Below are positions 46,631-57,604 of a stretch of 64,000 nt of DNA, one piece after another. Location: NCBI RefSeq assembly GCF_023148685.1, contig NZ_JAHXNL010000001.1:62001-126000 (forward strand), in the 5' to 3' direction. Both the position numbers and the translations under genes were made by a program. The notes beneath the pieces are model-generated. The model had not been told where the DNA came from and ran no database searches. It worked only from the letters and a program-made list of their open reading frames with translations. Within the stretch, counting starts at the first letter, position 1. Every line of letters starts with the position of its first letter. The stretch comes from Georgenia sp. EYE_87. Its GTDB lineage: Bacteria; Actinomycetota; Actinomycetes; Actinomycetales; Actinomycetaceae.

Positions 46631-46993
46631 CCCGCCCCAGTCCGTGCGCCGTCCGAGCCCGTCGACCGCAACGTAGCGAGCATCGGAGGTCTGCGGGCCG
46701 TATCGGGGCGGCCCACTACGAGGGACCCGAGCGGGACGCGCCCGGCCGCGTGGCGCTCCAGGCGCGATTTTCCTGGGCGCCCGAGACCTTGACACGGGCC
46801 GTTCTGCCGCCGTTTTCTTGGGGTATTCACCATGGGCTCGTCAGTCGAGTGTCAAGAATGTGGACACTTCGTGTCACCAGGTCGTCATCTGCGAGTAATA
46901 TCGCGCCGCCAACGGGACGACGACGACCCACCACATCAGCACGACGATGCGGAGCCCGTCCCCGGAGCGCTCCGCAGTGAGGACAGCACGCGG
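46631..46993. other. 363-base divergent control region of lipoprotein gene and gltB
   Basis: No gene is supported here. The region is distinctly less GC-rich from about 46766 to 46905. It holds a TTGACA hexamer at 46789-46794 without a good partner, an 11-base-phased repeat array (46851-46899) and TAATAT at 46896-46901 as the best -10 candidate for gltB. This would give a leader of about 85 bases. Confidence 0.5.
46851..46899 (+). promoter_or_regulatory. 11-bp-phased GTnAC-like direct repeats upstream of gltB (GlnR-type box?)
   Basis: Five pentamers spaced exactly 11 bases apart read GTCAA (46851), GGACA (46862), GTCAC (46873), GTCAT (46884) and GTAAT (46895). The gTnAC-n6 pattern resembles binding boxes of GlnR, an OmpR-like nitrogen regulator of actinobacteria; PhoP boxes have the same 11-base phasing. 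The last units overlap the candidate -10, which would suit repression. The regulator is inferred. Confidence 0.45.
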
Positions 46994-49900
46994 ATGGAGT
47001 CACCCCAGGTCTCAGGACCCTTCCCCGCGCGCCCACGCGCGGGTCTCTACGCACCCGACCGTGAGCACGACGCCTGCGGTGTCGCCTTCGTCGCGACCCT
47101 GCGCGGCACCCCCGGGCGCGACATCGTGGACGCCGGCCTCACAGCCCTGCTCAACCTCGACCACCGCGGCGCCGTCGGCGCCGAGGAGAACACCGGCGAC
47201 GGCGCCGGCCTGCTCACCCAGGTCCCCGACGCGTTCCTGCGCGAGGTCGCCGGGTTCGAGCTGCCGCCGGCCGGCCGCTACGCCGTCGGCCTGGTGTTCC
47301 TGCCCGGGCCGGAGGAGGAGGACGCCGGCCGGGACGCCGCCGTCGCACGCATCGAGGAGCTCGCCGCCGAGGAGCAGCTGACCGTCCTGGGCTGGCGGGA
47401 CGTCCCGACCGACCCGTCGATGATCGGACCCAGCGCGCTGGAGTCGATGCCGACGTTCCGCCAGCTGTTCGTCTCGGCCTCCGACGGCGAGGCCGCCGGG
47501 CTGGCGCTGGACCGGCTCACCTACCGGCTGCGCAAGCGGGCCGAGCACGACACGGGCATCTACATCGCGTCGCTCTCCTCGCGCACGCTGGTCTACAAGG
47601 GCATGCTCACGACGACGCAGCTGCGGCCGTTCTTCCCGGACCTGTCCGACCCGCGGTTCGCCTCCGAGATCGCGCTCGTGCACTCACGCTTCTCGACGAA
47701 CACCTTCCCGTCGTGGCCGCTGGCCCAGCCGTTCCGGCTGGTGGCCCACAACGGCGAGATCAACACGGTGCGCGGCAACCGCAACTGGATGTCCGCGCGG
47801 GAGGGCATGCTCGCCTCCGAGGTGCTGGGCGACCTCGAGGAGCTGCTGCCGGTGTGCACGCCGGGCGGCTCGGACTCGGCGACCTTCGACGAGGTCCTCG
47901 AGCTGCTCCACCTCGCGGGCCGGTCGCTGCCCCACGCGGTGCTCATGATGATCCCGGAGGCGTGGGAGAACCACACCTCCATGAACCCCGGGCTGCGGGC
48001 GTTCTACGAGTTCGCCTCGACGATCATGGAGCCCTGGGACGGGCCCGCCGCCATGACCTTCACCGACGGCCGCCTCATCGGCGCCGTCATGGACCGCAAC
48101 GGCCTGCGGCCCGGACGCTTCTGGGTCACCGACGACGGCCTCGTCGTCCTCGCCTCCGAGTCCGGGGTGCTGGACCTCGACCCGGCGCGCGTCGTGCGCA
48201 AGGGCCGCCTGGAGCCGGGCCGGATGTTCCTCGTCGACACCCACACTGGCCGCATCGTCGAGGACGAGGAGATCAAGCGCGGGCTCGCCGAGGCCAACCC
48301 GTACCAGCAGTGGCTCGACGAGGGCCTCGTGCACCTCGAGGACCTGCCCGACCGCGACCACGTGGACCACTCGCACCTGTCCGTGGTGCGCCGCCAGCAG
48401 ACGTTCGGCTACACCGAGGAGGAGCTGCGCCTGCTGCTCGCCCCGATGGCGGCGAGCGGGGCCGAGGCGATCGGCTCGATGGGCACGGACACCCCGCTGG
48501 CCGTGCTGTCCGCGCGCCCGCGGCTGCTGTTCGACTACTTCACCCAGCTCTTCGCCCAGGTGACCAACCCGCCGCTGGACTCCATCCGCGAGGAGCTCGT
48601 CACCTCGCTGGCCGGCGCCATCGGACCGGAGCCGAACCTGCTCGCCGACTCCGCGAGCCACGCCCGCAAGGTGGTCGTGCCGTTCCCGACGATCGACAAC
48701 GACCAGCTCGTCAAGATCAAGAAGATCGGGCGCACCCCGCGGCAGGGCAAGGGCTTCTCGGCGGTCACGGTCGAGGGCCTGTACCGGGTCTCGGGCGGGG
48801 GAGCGGCCCTGCAGGCCCGCCTCGAGGAGATCTTCGACGAGGTGGACAACGCCATCGACGCGGGCGCCAGCTTCATCGTGCTCTCCGACCGCGAGTCGAC
48901 GGCGGAGCTCGCCCCGATCCCGTCGCTGCTGCTCACCTCGGCCGTCCACCACCACACGCTGCGCCGGCGCACCCGCACGAAGATCTCCCTGATCGTCGAG
49001 GCCGGCGACGTGCGCGAGGTGCACCACGTGGCGCTGCTGGTCGGCTACGGCGCGGCCTGCGTGAACCCCTACCTCGCGATGGAGTCCGTCGAGCACCTGG
49101 TCCGCGACGGCATCGTCACCGGCGTCACGCCCGAGCAGGCCGTGAAGAACGTCATCAAGGCGCTCGGCAAGGGTGTGCTGAAGGTGATGTCCAAGATGGG
49201 CATCTCCACGGTCATGTCCTACCGGGGCGCGCAGGTCTTCGAGGCCATCGGCCTGTCCGAGGACCTGGTCGAGGAGTACTTCACCGGCACGCCCACCCCG
49301 CTCGGCGGGGTCGGGCTGGACGTCATCGCCGCCGAGGTCGCCGCCCGGCACGCCACCGCCTACCCGCCGTCGGGCATCTCGCCCGCCCACCGCACCCTGC
49401 GCATGGGCGGCGAGTACCAGTGGCGTCGCGAGGGCGAGCCGCACCTGTTCGACCCGGAGACGATCTTCCGCCTCCAGCACTCCACCCGGACCCGCCGCTA
49501 CGACATCTTCCGCAAGTACACCCACGGGGTGGACGAGCAGTCGCGGCGGCTCATGACCCTGCGCGGGCTCATGAAGCTGCGGACCGGGGCGCGGGAGCCG
49601 ATCAGCGTCGACGAGGTCGAGCCCGTCAGCGAGATCGTCAAGCGGTTCTCCACCGGCGCGATGAGCTACGGCTCCATCTCCGCCGAGGCGCACGAGACCC
49701 TCGCGATCGCGATGAACATGCTCGGCGCCAAGTCCAACACCGGCGAGGGCGGGGAGGACACCGACCGCCTCCACGACCCGCGCCGCCGCTCGGCCATCAA
49801 GCAGGTCGCCTCGGGGCGGTTCGGCGTCACCGCCGACTACCTCACCAACGCCGAGGACATCCAGATCAAGGTGGCCCAGGGCGCCAAGCCCGGCGAGGGC

Positions 49901-51563
49901 GGCCAGCTGCCCGCGCACAAGGTCTACCCGTGGGTGGCCAAGACCCGGCACTCCACGCCCGGCGTCGGGCTCATCTCCCCGCCGCCGCACCACGACATCT
50001 ACTCCATCGAGGACCTCGCCCAGCTCATCCACGACCTGAAGAACGCCAACCCCGCGGCGCGCATCCACGTCAAGCTGGTCTCGGAGATCGGGGTCGGCAC
50101 CGTGGCGGCCGGGGTGGCCAAGGCGCACGCCGACGTCGTCCTCGTCTCCGGGCACGACGGCGGGACCGGCGCGTCCCCGCTGACGTCCCTCAAGCACGCC
50201 GGCGGCCCGTGGGAGATCGGCGTGGCCGAGACCCAGCAGACCCTCGTGCTCAACGATCTGCGCGACCGGATCGTCGTCCAGACGGACGGGCAGCTGAAGA
50301 CCGGCCGCGACGTGGTCGTGGCCGCCCTGCTGGGCGCGGAGGAGTTCGGCTTCTCCACCGCCCCGCTGGTGGTCGAGGGCTGCATCATGATGCGGGTGTG
50401 CCACCTGGACACCTGCCCGGTGGGCGTGGCCACGCAGAACCCGGAGCTGCGCGCCCGCTTCACCGGCAAGGCGGAGCACGTGGTCAACTTCTTCGAGTTC
50501 ATCGCCCAGGAGGTGCGCGAGTACCTCGCCTCCCTCGGGCTGCGCTCGCTGGAGGAGGCGGTCGGGCAGGTCGACCTGCTCGACGCCACCGAGGCGGTCG
50601 ACCACTGGAAGGCCTCCGGCCTGGACCTTGCTCCGCTGCTGGTCAAGGTCGAGCCCAAGGACGGCTCCGCGCTGCGGCACGCGCGCAGCCAGGACCACGG
50701 CCTCGAGAAGGCCCTGGACAACGAGCTCATCGCCCGGTGCGCCCCCGCCCTGGAGCGCGGCGAGCCCGTGCGCCTGGAGCTGGGCGTGCGCAACGTCAAC
50801 CGCACGGTCGGCACCATGCTCGGCCACGAGGTGACCAAGCGCCACGGCGGCGACGGGCTGCCCGACGGGACGATCGACATCACCCTGACCGGCTCCGCCG
50901 GGCAGTCCTTCGGTGCGGTCCTGCCCCGCGGGATCACCCTGCGCCTGGTCGGGGACGCCAACGACTACGTGGGCAAGTCGCTCTCCGGCGGACGCGTCGT
51001 CGTCCGCCCGGACGAGCGCTCGGTCTTCGCCGCGGAGCGGAACGTCATCGCGGGCAACGTCGTCGGCTACGGCGCCACCTCCGGGGAGATCTTCCTGCGG
51101 GGCCGGGCCGGCGAGCGGTTCGCGGTCCGCAACTCCGGCGCGACCCTCGTGGTCGAGGGCGTGGGCGACCACGCCGCGGAGTACATGACCGGGGGGACGC
51201 TCCTCGTCCTCGGCGGCACCGGGCGGAACCTCGGCGCCGGCATGTCCGGCGGCACCGCCTACGTGCTCGACCTGGACACCGCCAAGGTCAACGCGCCCGC
51301 GCTGGCCGACGGCGACCTCATCCTGGGCGACCTCGACCCCGAGGACGTCTCGATCGTCGCGGACCTGCTCCGGCGCCATGCCGAGCTGACCGGCTCCCCG
51401 GTGGCCGCAGAGCTGCTGTCCGACCCCGACGCCCTCACCGCGCGGATCACCAAGGTGCTCCCGCGCCAGTACGCCGCCGTCTCCGCCGCCCTCGTCAAGG
51501 CGGCCGAGGACGGCCTCGACCCGGCCTCGCCCGACGTGTGGGCCACGATCATGGAGGCCACCC

Positions 51564-51571
<8 letters not shown>
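46994..51571 (+). CDS. gltB: Glutamate synthase large subunit GltB
   Basis: Large subunit of glutamate synthase (GOGAT), which transfers glutamine amide nitrogen to 2-oxoglutarate. The 1525-residue protein starts with a short propeptide; Cys28 in [12 protein letters not shown] would be the N-terminal nucleophile after cleavage. The glutaminase domain (to about 430) includes [19 protein letters not shown] and HNGEINT. The FMN-binding synthase domain shows [20 protein letters not shown] and [11 protein letters not shown]. The [3Fe-4S] cysteines are in [17 protein letters not shown]. The C-terminal GXGXG domain has [17 protein letters not shown] 46994 has a GAGGA site; the upstream open frame is not homologous. 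It overlaps gltD by 8 bases. Confidence 0.96.
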
Positions 51572-53048
<1,477 letters not shown>

Positions 53049-53062
53049 CCCGGCGGGTCCCT

Positions 53063-53106
53063 GCGGCGGCCCGGAGCTCCCCGGCGGGGGAGCTCCGGGC
53101 CGCCGC
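53063..53106 (+). terminator. 20-bp perfect hairpin after gltD
   Basis: A 20-base arm at 53063-53082 (GCGGCGGCCCGGAGCTCCCC) is perfectly complementary to 53087-53106, with a 4-base GGCG loop, starting 15 bases after the gltD stop. It has no T-tract, as is common in actinobacterial terminators. Confidence 0.75.
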
Positions 53107-53201
53107 GCGTGCGGCCCGAGGCGCACGCGCCCGCCGAGGTGTGGGCGAGGCAACAGGTGGCACCCGGGACCTGCGGGGGGTGCGCCGGGACCGCCAGGCC
53201 C

Positions 53202-53207
53202 TAGGCT
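53202..53207 (+). promoter_or_regulatory. Candidate -10 hexamer of pyk (leaderless)
   Basis: TAGGCT ends 7 bases before the ATG at 53215 with no ribosome site. Confidence 0.45.
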
Positions 53208-53214
53208 GGGGCCC

Positions 53215-54648
53215 ATGCGTAGAGCGAAGATCGTGTGCACGATTGGCCCAGCCACAGCCTCCGCCGAGAAGGTCCAGGAACTCGTCGACGCCGGCATGGA
53301 CGTCGCCCGGATCAACCGGTCCCACGGCTCCGTCGAGGAGCACAAGGCGGTGTACGACAACGTCCGCGCCGCGGCGCAGGCCTCGGGCCGCGCCGTCGCC
53401 GTGCTCGTGGACCTCCAGGGTCCGAAGATCCGGCTGGGCAACTTCGCCAACGGCCAGGAGAACCTCCGCGAGGGGGACACCTTCACCATCACCACCGAGG
53501 ACGTGCCCGGCACCGCCGAGCTCGCCTCCACCACCTACCAGGGTCTGCCCGGCGACTGCACGCCCGGCGACCGCATCCTCATCGACGACGGCAAGGTCGC
53601 GGTCCGCGTCCTGGAGGTCGACGGCCCGCGCGTGATCACCCGTGTCGAGGTCGCCGGCCCGGTCTCCAACCACAAGGGCCTGAACCTCCCGGGCGTCGCG
53701 GTCTCCGTGCCCGCGCTCTCGGACAAGGACAAGGAGGACCTGCGCTGGGGCCTCGAGGTCGGCGCCGACCTCATCGCCCTGAGCTTCGTCCGCTCCGCCG
53801 CGGACGTCGACGACGTGCACGCGATCATGGACGAGGTCGGCCGCCGCGTGCCGGTCGTCGCCAAGATCGAGAAGCCGCAAGCCGTGGAGAACCTCGTCGA
53901 GATCGTCGACGCCTTCGACGCCATCATGGTCGCCCGCGGCGACCTCGGCGTGGAGCTGCCCCTCGAGCAGGTCCCCCTGGTGCAGAAGCGCGCCATCGAG
54001 CTCGCCCGCCGCAGCGCCAAGCCGGTCATCGTCGCCACCCAGATGCTCGAGTCCATGGTGACCAACCCGCGCCCGACCCGGGCGGAGGCCTCCGACGTCG
54101 CCAACGCCATCCTCGACGGCGCCGACGCGGTCATGCTCTCCGGCGAGACCTCCGTGGGCGACTTCCCGATCGAGACGGTGCGCACGATGGCCCGGATCGT
54201 GGAGAACACCGAGGAGAACGGCGGCGAGCGGATCGCCCCGCTCGGCTCCAGCCCGCACACCCGCGGCGGCGTCATCACCAAGGCCGCCGCCGACATCGGC
54301 GAGATGCTCGAGGTCAAGTACCTCGTCACCTTCACCCAGTCGGGCGACTCCGCCCGCCGCATGTCCCGCCTCCGCTCGCCGATCCCGCTGCTGGCGTTCA
54401 CCCCGGACACGGACACCCGCAACCGGCTCGCGGTGAGCTGGGGCGTCCAGACCTACACGGTGCCCGCCGTCAGCCACACCGACGACATGGTCAACCAGGT
54501 GGACCAGATCCTGCAGACCACCGGCCTGGCCGACGAGGGCGACCGCGTCGTCATCGTCGCCGGCATGCCGCCCGGGCAGGTCGGGTCGACCAACTCGATC
54601 CGCGTGCACAAGATCGGTGAGACCTACACCAAGGGTCCCAAGGCCTGA
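53215..54648 (+). CDS. pyk: Pyruvate kinase
   Basis: Glycolytic enzyme converting phosphoenolpyruvate and ADP to pyruvate and ATP. The 477-residue product starts MRRAKIVCTIGPATASAEKVQELVDAG (given here by pattern). It has ARINRSHGS, DLQGPKIRLG, the metal-binding AKIEKPQAVENL and MVARGDLGVELPLEQVPLVQKR, and KPVIVATQMLESM. The C-terminal domain with VTFTQSGDSARRMSRLRSPIPLLAF supplies the effector-binding fold. The start at 53215 matches the conserved N-terminus exactly. It is followed by a terminator hairpin and tRNA-Leu. Confidence 0.96.
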   Translation: MRRAKIVCTIGPATASAEKVQELVDAGMDVARINRSHGSVEEHKAVYDNVRAAAQASGRAVAVLVDLQGPKIRLGNFANGQENLREGDTFTITTEDVPGTAELASTTYQGLPGDCTPGDRILIDDGKVAVRVLEVDGPRVITRVEVAGPVSNHKGLNLPGVAVSVPALSDKDKEDLRWGLEVGADLIALSFVRSAADVDDVHAIMDEVGRRVPVVAKIEKPQAVENLVEIVDAFDAIMVARGDLGVELPLEQVPLVQKRAIELARRSAKPVIVATQMLESMVTNPRPTRAEASDVANAILDGADAVMLSGETSVGDFPIETVRTMARIVENTEENGGERIAPLGSSPHTRGGVITKAAADIGEMLEVKYLVTFTQSGDSARRMSRLRSPIPLLAFTPDTDTRNRLAVSWGVQTYTVPAVSHTDDMVNQVDQILQTTGLADEGDRVVIVAGMPPGQVGSTNSIRVHKIGETYTKGPKA

Positions 54649-54657
54649 GCAGTGCAC

Positions 54658-54694
54658 CCGGCCCCGCCCCGGCACCAGCCGGGGGCGGGGCCGG
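54658..54694 (+). terminator. 13-bp hairpin after pyk
   Basis: CCGGCCCCGCCCC at 54658-54670 pairs perfectly with GGGGCGGGGCCGG at 54682-54694 across an 11-base loop, beginning 10 bases after the pyk stop. Confidence 0.7.
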
Positions 54695-54748
54695 CGTGCG
54701 TCCCGGCCGACCACGGCGACGCGCTAACCTGGGCGCCGCCGTCGTCAC

Positions 54749-54830
54749 GCTCCTGTGGTGGAACTGGCAGACACACCGCACTCAAAATGCGGCGCCGAAA
54801 GGTGTGCGGGTTCGAGTCCCGCCAGGAGCA
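54749..54830 (+). tRNA. tRNA-Leu (anticodon CAA)
   Basis: The acceptor arm GCTCCTG (54749) pairs with CAGGAGC ending at 54829, followed by discriminator A. The anticodon stem CCGCA/TGCGG encloses the loop CTCAAAA, giving anticodon CAA for UUG leucine codons. A long variable arm (CGCCGAAAGGTG region) is typical of class II tRNAs, and GGTTCGAGTCC forms the T-loop. The genomic sequence after the discriminator is CC followed by G, so the terminal CCA is added enzymatically. UUG is rare in this GC-rich coding sequence. Confidence 0.93.
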
Positions 54831-54902
54831 CCGGTCCGCGGCACGGCCGTGAAGCGCGTCACGTGGGGGCTGCCGGGTGCTGCTCGGGCGGCGTGGTCGC
54901 TA

Positions 54903-54908
54903 TAGGCT
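54903..54908 (+). promoter_or_regulatory. Candidate -10 hexamer of ANTAR regulator (leaderless)
   Basis: TAGGCT (within TATAGGCT) ends 7 bases before the GTG at 54916, with no ribosome site. Confidence 0.45.
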
Positions 54909-54915
54909 TGCGGCC

Positions 54916-55611
54916 GTGACGACGAACGAGAATGACGCCGCGACCAGCGCCGACGCGGCCGACGAGACCTTGACGGCCGAAGCCCCCCTCGACCTGCCCG
55001 GTCCCGAGGCCGGAGAGGCCGAGGAGACCGGCATCCGCCGCCGGGTCGTCGTCGCGGAGGACGAGACCCTCATCCGTCTCGACATCGTCGAGTCGCTCAC
55101 GGAGGCGGGCTTCGACGTCGTGGGCGAGGCGGCGAACGGCGAGCAGGCCGTCGCCCTGGCCACCGAGCTCGAGCCCGACGTGGTCGTCATGGACGTGAAG
55201 ATGCCGGTGATGGACGGCATCACCGCCGCCGAGCGCATCATCTCCGCCCGCACCTGCGCCGTCGTCATGCTCACCGCGTTCTCGCAGAGGGAGCTCGTCG
55301 AGCGCGCCCGCGACGCCGGGGCCATGGCCTACGTGGTCAAGCCCTTCACGCCCGCCGACCTCCTGCCTGCGGTCGAGATCGCCATCTCCCGCCACCAGGA
55401 GATCCTCTCGCTCGAGAGCGAGGTCGCCTCGCTGGCGGAGCAGTTCGAGACCCGCAAGCGCGTCGACCGCGCCAAGGGCCTCCTCATGACCAAGATGGGG
55501 CTCAGCGAGCCCGAGGCGTTCCGCTGGATCCAGAAGACGTCGATGGACCGGCGCCTGACGATGCGCGAGGTCGCCGACGCCGTCATCGAGCAGGTCGGCG
55601 GCAAGAAGTAG
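54916..55611 (+). CDS. pdtaR: PdtaR-like response regulator with ANTAR RNA-binding domain
   Basis: A 231-residue response regulator acting on transcription antitermination. After a 40-residue acidic N-terminal extension, the receiver domain has VVVAEDETLIRLDIV, the phospho-acceptor Asp in VVVMDVKMPVMDG, and the Lys in MAYVVKPFTPADLL. A coiled coil (LESEVASLAEQFETRK) leads to the ANTAR domain, VDRAKGLLMTKMGLSEPEAFRWIQKTSMDRRLTM. ANTAR domains bind paired RNA hairpins and prevent termination. Mycobacterial PdtaR works with the kinase PdtaS and controls, among others, nutrient-related genes; no kinase is encoded here. GTG 54916 is favoured because the -10 element lies directly before it. Confidence 0.92.
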   Translation: MTTNENDAATSADAADETLTAEAPLDLPGPEAGEAEETGIRRRVVVAEDETLIRLDIVESLTEAGFDVVGEAANGEQAVALATELEPDVVVMDVKMPVMDGITAAERIISARTCAVVMLTAFSQRELVERARDAGAMAYVVKPFTPADLLPAVEIAISRHQEILSLESEVASLAEQFETRKRVDRAKGLLMTKMGLSEPEAFRWIQKTSMDRRLTMREVADAVIEQVGGKK

Positions 55612-55624
55612 GCAGCCCGTCCAC

Positions 55625-55658
55625 ACGGCCCGGCTCCCCACGCAGGGAGCCGGGCCGT
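55625..55658 (+). terminator. 14-bp perfect hairpin after the ANTAR regulator gene
   Basis: ACGGCCCGGCTCCC at 55625-55638 pairs with GGGAGCCGGGCCGT at 55645-55658 around a 6-base loop, starting 14 bases after the stop codon. Confidence 0.75.
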
Positions 55659-55698
55659 CGCCGTCGTGCCCCGGTCCGCCTGGCGCCCGCTGTCCGCC

Positions 55699-55725
55699 GT
55701 TACACAATCGTGACCCTTCTGTAAC
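55699..55725 (+). promoter_or_regulatory. 11-bp-phased GTnAC direct repeats upstream of binding-protein gene (GlnR-type box?)
   Basis: GTTAC (55699), GTGAC (55710) and GTAAC (55721) are spaced exactly 11 bases apart, each separated by 6 bases, matching the gTnAC-n6-gTnAC form described for GlnR. The outer units also form an inverted repeat GTTACA/TGTAAC. A TTGACG hexamer lies just downstream at 55730. Site seen; regulator inferred. Confidence 0.5.
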
Positions 55726-55834
55726 GCGGTTGACGAAGGTCGTCCAGACACGGCGGAGCGCGGTGAATAGGTTGACGCGCACAGGACCCGCGCGGTCATG
55801 GCCGGTCGAGGCGTGACGCACCGAAGGAGCCGAC

Positions 55835-57097
55835 ATGAGTCGCATGTTCACCGCTCGTTCCCTGGGCCTCGTCGCCGCGCTGTCGATGACCCTCGCAGCC
55901 TGCGACGGAGCCGACGGCGACGACGTCGGCACGGGGGACGGGGCCACCGAGGCCGCCGCCCAGCCGCTGAGGATCGGCACCCTGCTCCCGATGACCGGGT
56001 CGCTCTCCCAGCTGGGCCCGCCGACGAGCGCCGGCGTGGACCTGGCGGTGCGGGAGATCAACGAGGCCGGCGGCGTGCTCGGGATGGACGTGGAAGTCTC
56101 GCACAAGGACTCCGCGGACGCCGACGACGCCCGGGTGGCCACCGAGTCGGTGGCCGAGCTGATCGACGAGAAGGTCTCGGTGGTCGTCGGAGCCGCCTCC
56201 GCGCAGGTGACGCTCGACGTCATGGACGACGTCACGGGTGCGGAGATCGTGCAGATCTCGCCGGCGAGCACCCCGGTGCTCCCCGGCTCCTCCGACTTCT
56301 TCTTCCGGACCGCACCCCCGGACGCGGTCCAGGGCGACGTTCTGGGCAGACTGATCATCAGCGACGGTCATGCCAGCGTGGCGCTCCTGGTGCTGGACGA
56401 GGACTACGGCACGGGCCTGCGCGACGTCGTCCGACGGGTGGTGGAGCAGGCCGGCGGGATGGTCACCTACGGCATCCCCGGGGAGGAGTTCGACGCCACG
56501 GAGCAGAACTTCACCACGATCGTCGACAACGCGCTGGCGACCCGGCCCGACGCCGTCGCGATCATCGCCCTCGCCGCCCAGACCACGCCGATCGTGGCGG
56601 AGCTGGTCGCCCAGGGCTTCGACCTGTCGCGAACCTACTTCGTCGACCGCAACCTGCAGGACTTCGGGGACCAGCTCGGCCCCGGGACGCTCGAGGGCGC
56701 CCAGGGCACCCGGCCCGGGGTGCCCCCGAGCGAGGAGTTCCGGGCCCGGCTGCTCGAGGTCGACCCGGGGCTGCAGAGCTTCGACCACGCCGCGGAGTCC
56801 TACGACGCCACGATGCTCGCGGCGCTGGCCGCCGTCCGGGGCGGGGGCACGGACGGACCGACGATCCAGGCGAACATGGCCGCCGTCTCGGGCACCGGCG
56901 GCGGGACCGAGTGCACCGGCTTCGTCGAGTGCGCGGAGCTCCTGGGCAGCGACGAGGGCATCGTCTACCAGGCGGCGTCCGGCGCGGGGCCCTTCGACGC
57001 GGCGAACGCCCCCTCGGCCGCGAACATCGGCATCTACCTGTTCGACGGGGCGAACAACCCGTCCTTCCAGCGCGCGGAGGCGGGCGGCGCCTCCTGA
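55835..57097 (+). CDS. Orphan branched-chain amino-acid/amide-type ABC substrate-binding lipoprotein
   Basis: A 420-residue exported binding protein of the Leu/Ile/Val (type I) family. The signal peptide has lipobox LAAC at about residue 23. The mature protein starts after an Asp/Gly-rich linker: LRIGTLLPMTGSLSQLGPPTSAGVDLAVREINEAGGVLG, then VVVGAASAQVTLDVMDDV and VALLVLDEDYGTGLRDVV. The ligand may be an amino acid, amide or urea. No permease or ATPase gene follows; the next gene is on the opposite strand. It must therefore work with a distant transporter or as a sensor. Upstream 11-base-phased repeats suggest nitrogen control. The ATG at 55835 has GAAGGAG upstream. Confidence 0.88.
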   Translation: MSRMFTARSLGLVAALSMTLAACDGADGDDVGTGDGATEAAAQPLRIGTLLPMTGSLSQLGPPTSAGVDLAVREINEAGGVLGMDVEVSHKDSADADDARVATESVAELIDEKVSVVVGAASAQVTLDVMDDVTGAEIVQISPASTPVLPGSSDFFFRTAPPDAVQGDVLGRLIISDGHASVALLVLDEDYGTGLRDVVRRVVEQAGGMVTYGIPGEEFDATEQNFTTIVDNALATRPDAVAIIALAAQTTPIVAELVAQGFDLSRTYFVDRNLQDFGDQLGPGTLEGAQGTRPGVPPSEEFRARLLEVDPGLQSFDHAAESYDATMLAALAAVRGGGTDGPTIQANMAAVSGTGGGTECTGFVECAELLGSDEGIVYQAASGAGPFDAANAPSAANIGIYLFDGANNPSFQRAEAGGAS

Positions 57098-57144
57098 GAC
57101 CGGGTGAGTTGGCCGGCGGGCGGCGGGGGTCCGTGCGTGTCCGG

Positions 57145-57585
57145 TCAGGGGCCAGGGGTGGCCGGTCCGGCCCCGTCCCGGTCGAGGATCATGCAGCTGA
57201 GCCGGGCGGTGCACACCCGTCGTCCGGCGTCGTCGACGACCGCGACGTCGAAGGTGGCGGTGCGCCGGCCGCGGTGCAGCGCCGTCGTCGTGGCGGTGAC
57301 GTGCCCCTCCCGCGCCGGGCGGTGGTGGGTGGCGCTGAGCTCGGTGCCCACGGCGACGCGGCCGGGCCCGGCGTGGATCGTCGCGGCGAAGGAGCCCACC
57401 GTCTCGGCCAGAGCCGCGGTGGCGCCGCCGTGCAGCATGCCGTGCGGCTGGGTGTTCCCGGCCACCGGCATCCGCGCCACCACGTGCTCCGGGCCGGCGG
57501 CCAGCAGCTCGATGCCCAGACGCTCGATCAGGGTGCCGGGGAAGGTCGCCCGCAGGGCGGGGACGAGATCGTCCGTGTCAGTCAT
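57145..57585 (-). CDS. PaaI-type hotdog-fold thioesterase
   Basis: A 146-residue acyl-CoA thioesterase of the PaaI/YdiI type. The active-site region is AGNTQPHGMLHGGATAALAETVGSFAA, with the HGG motif and catalytic Glu, followed by GTELSATHHRPAREGHVTATTTALHRGRRTATFDVAVVD. The substrate is not defined by the sequence. ATG 57585 was preferred to GTG 57615, which would overlap the polA start. It is divergent from polA with 19 bases between the two start codons, an arrangement widely kept in actinobacteria. Confidence 0.9.
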   Translation of the reverse strand: MTDTDDLVPALRATFPGTLIERLGIELLAAGPEHVVARMPVAGNTQPHGMLHGGATAALAETVGSFAATIHAGPGRVAVGTELSATHHRPAREGHVTATTTALHRGRRTATFDVAVVDDAGRRVCTARLSCMILDRDGAGPATPGP

Positions 57586-57591
57586 GACGCC

Positions 57592-57597
57592 TAGGGT
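57592..57597 (+). promoter_or_regulatory. Candidate -10 hexamer of polA (leaderless)
   Basis: TAGGGT ends 7 bases before the polA GTG, inside the 19-base gap shared with the divergent thioesterase. CCTAGG at its start is palindromic and could contribute to both directions. Confidence 0.4.
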
Positions 57598-57604
57598 GGC
57601 ACCC

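Noticed and set aside
46789-46817. TTGACA as the -35 of a gltB promoter
   Set aside because: No acceptable -10 lies 16-18 bases downstream (the sequence is GTTTTC/TTTTCT); TAATAT at 46896 is a better -10.
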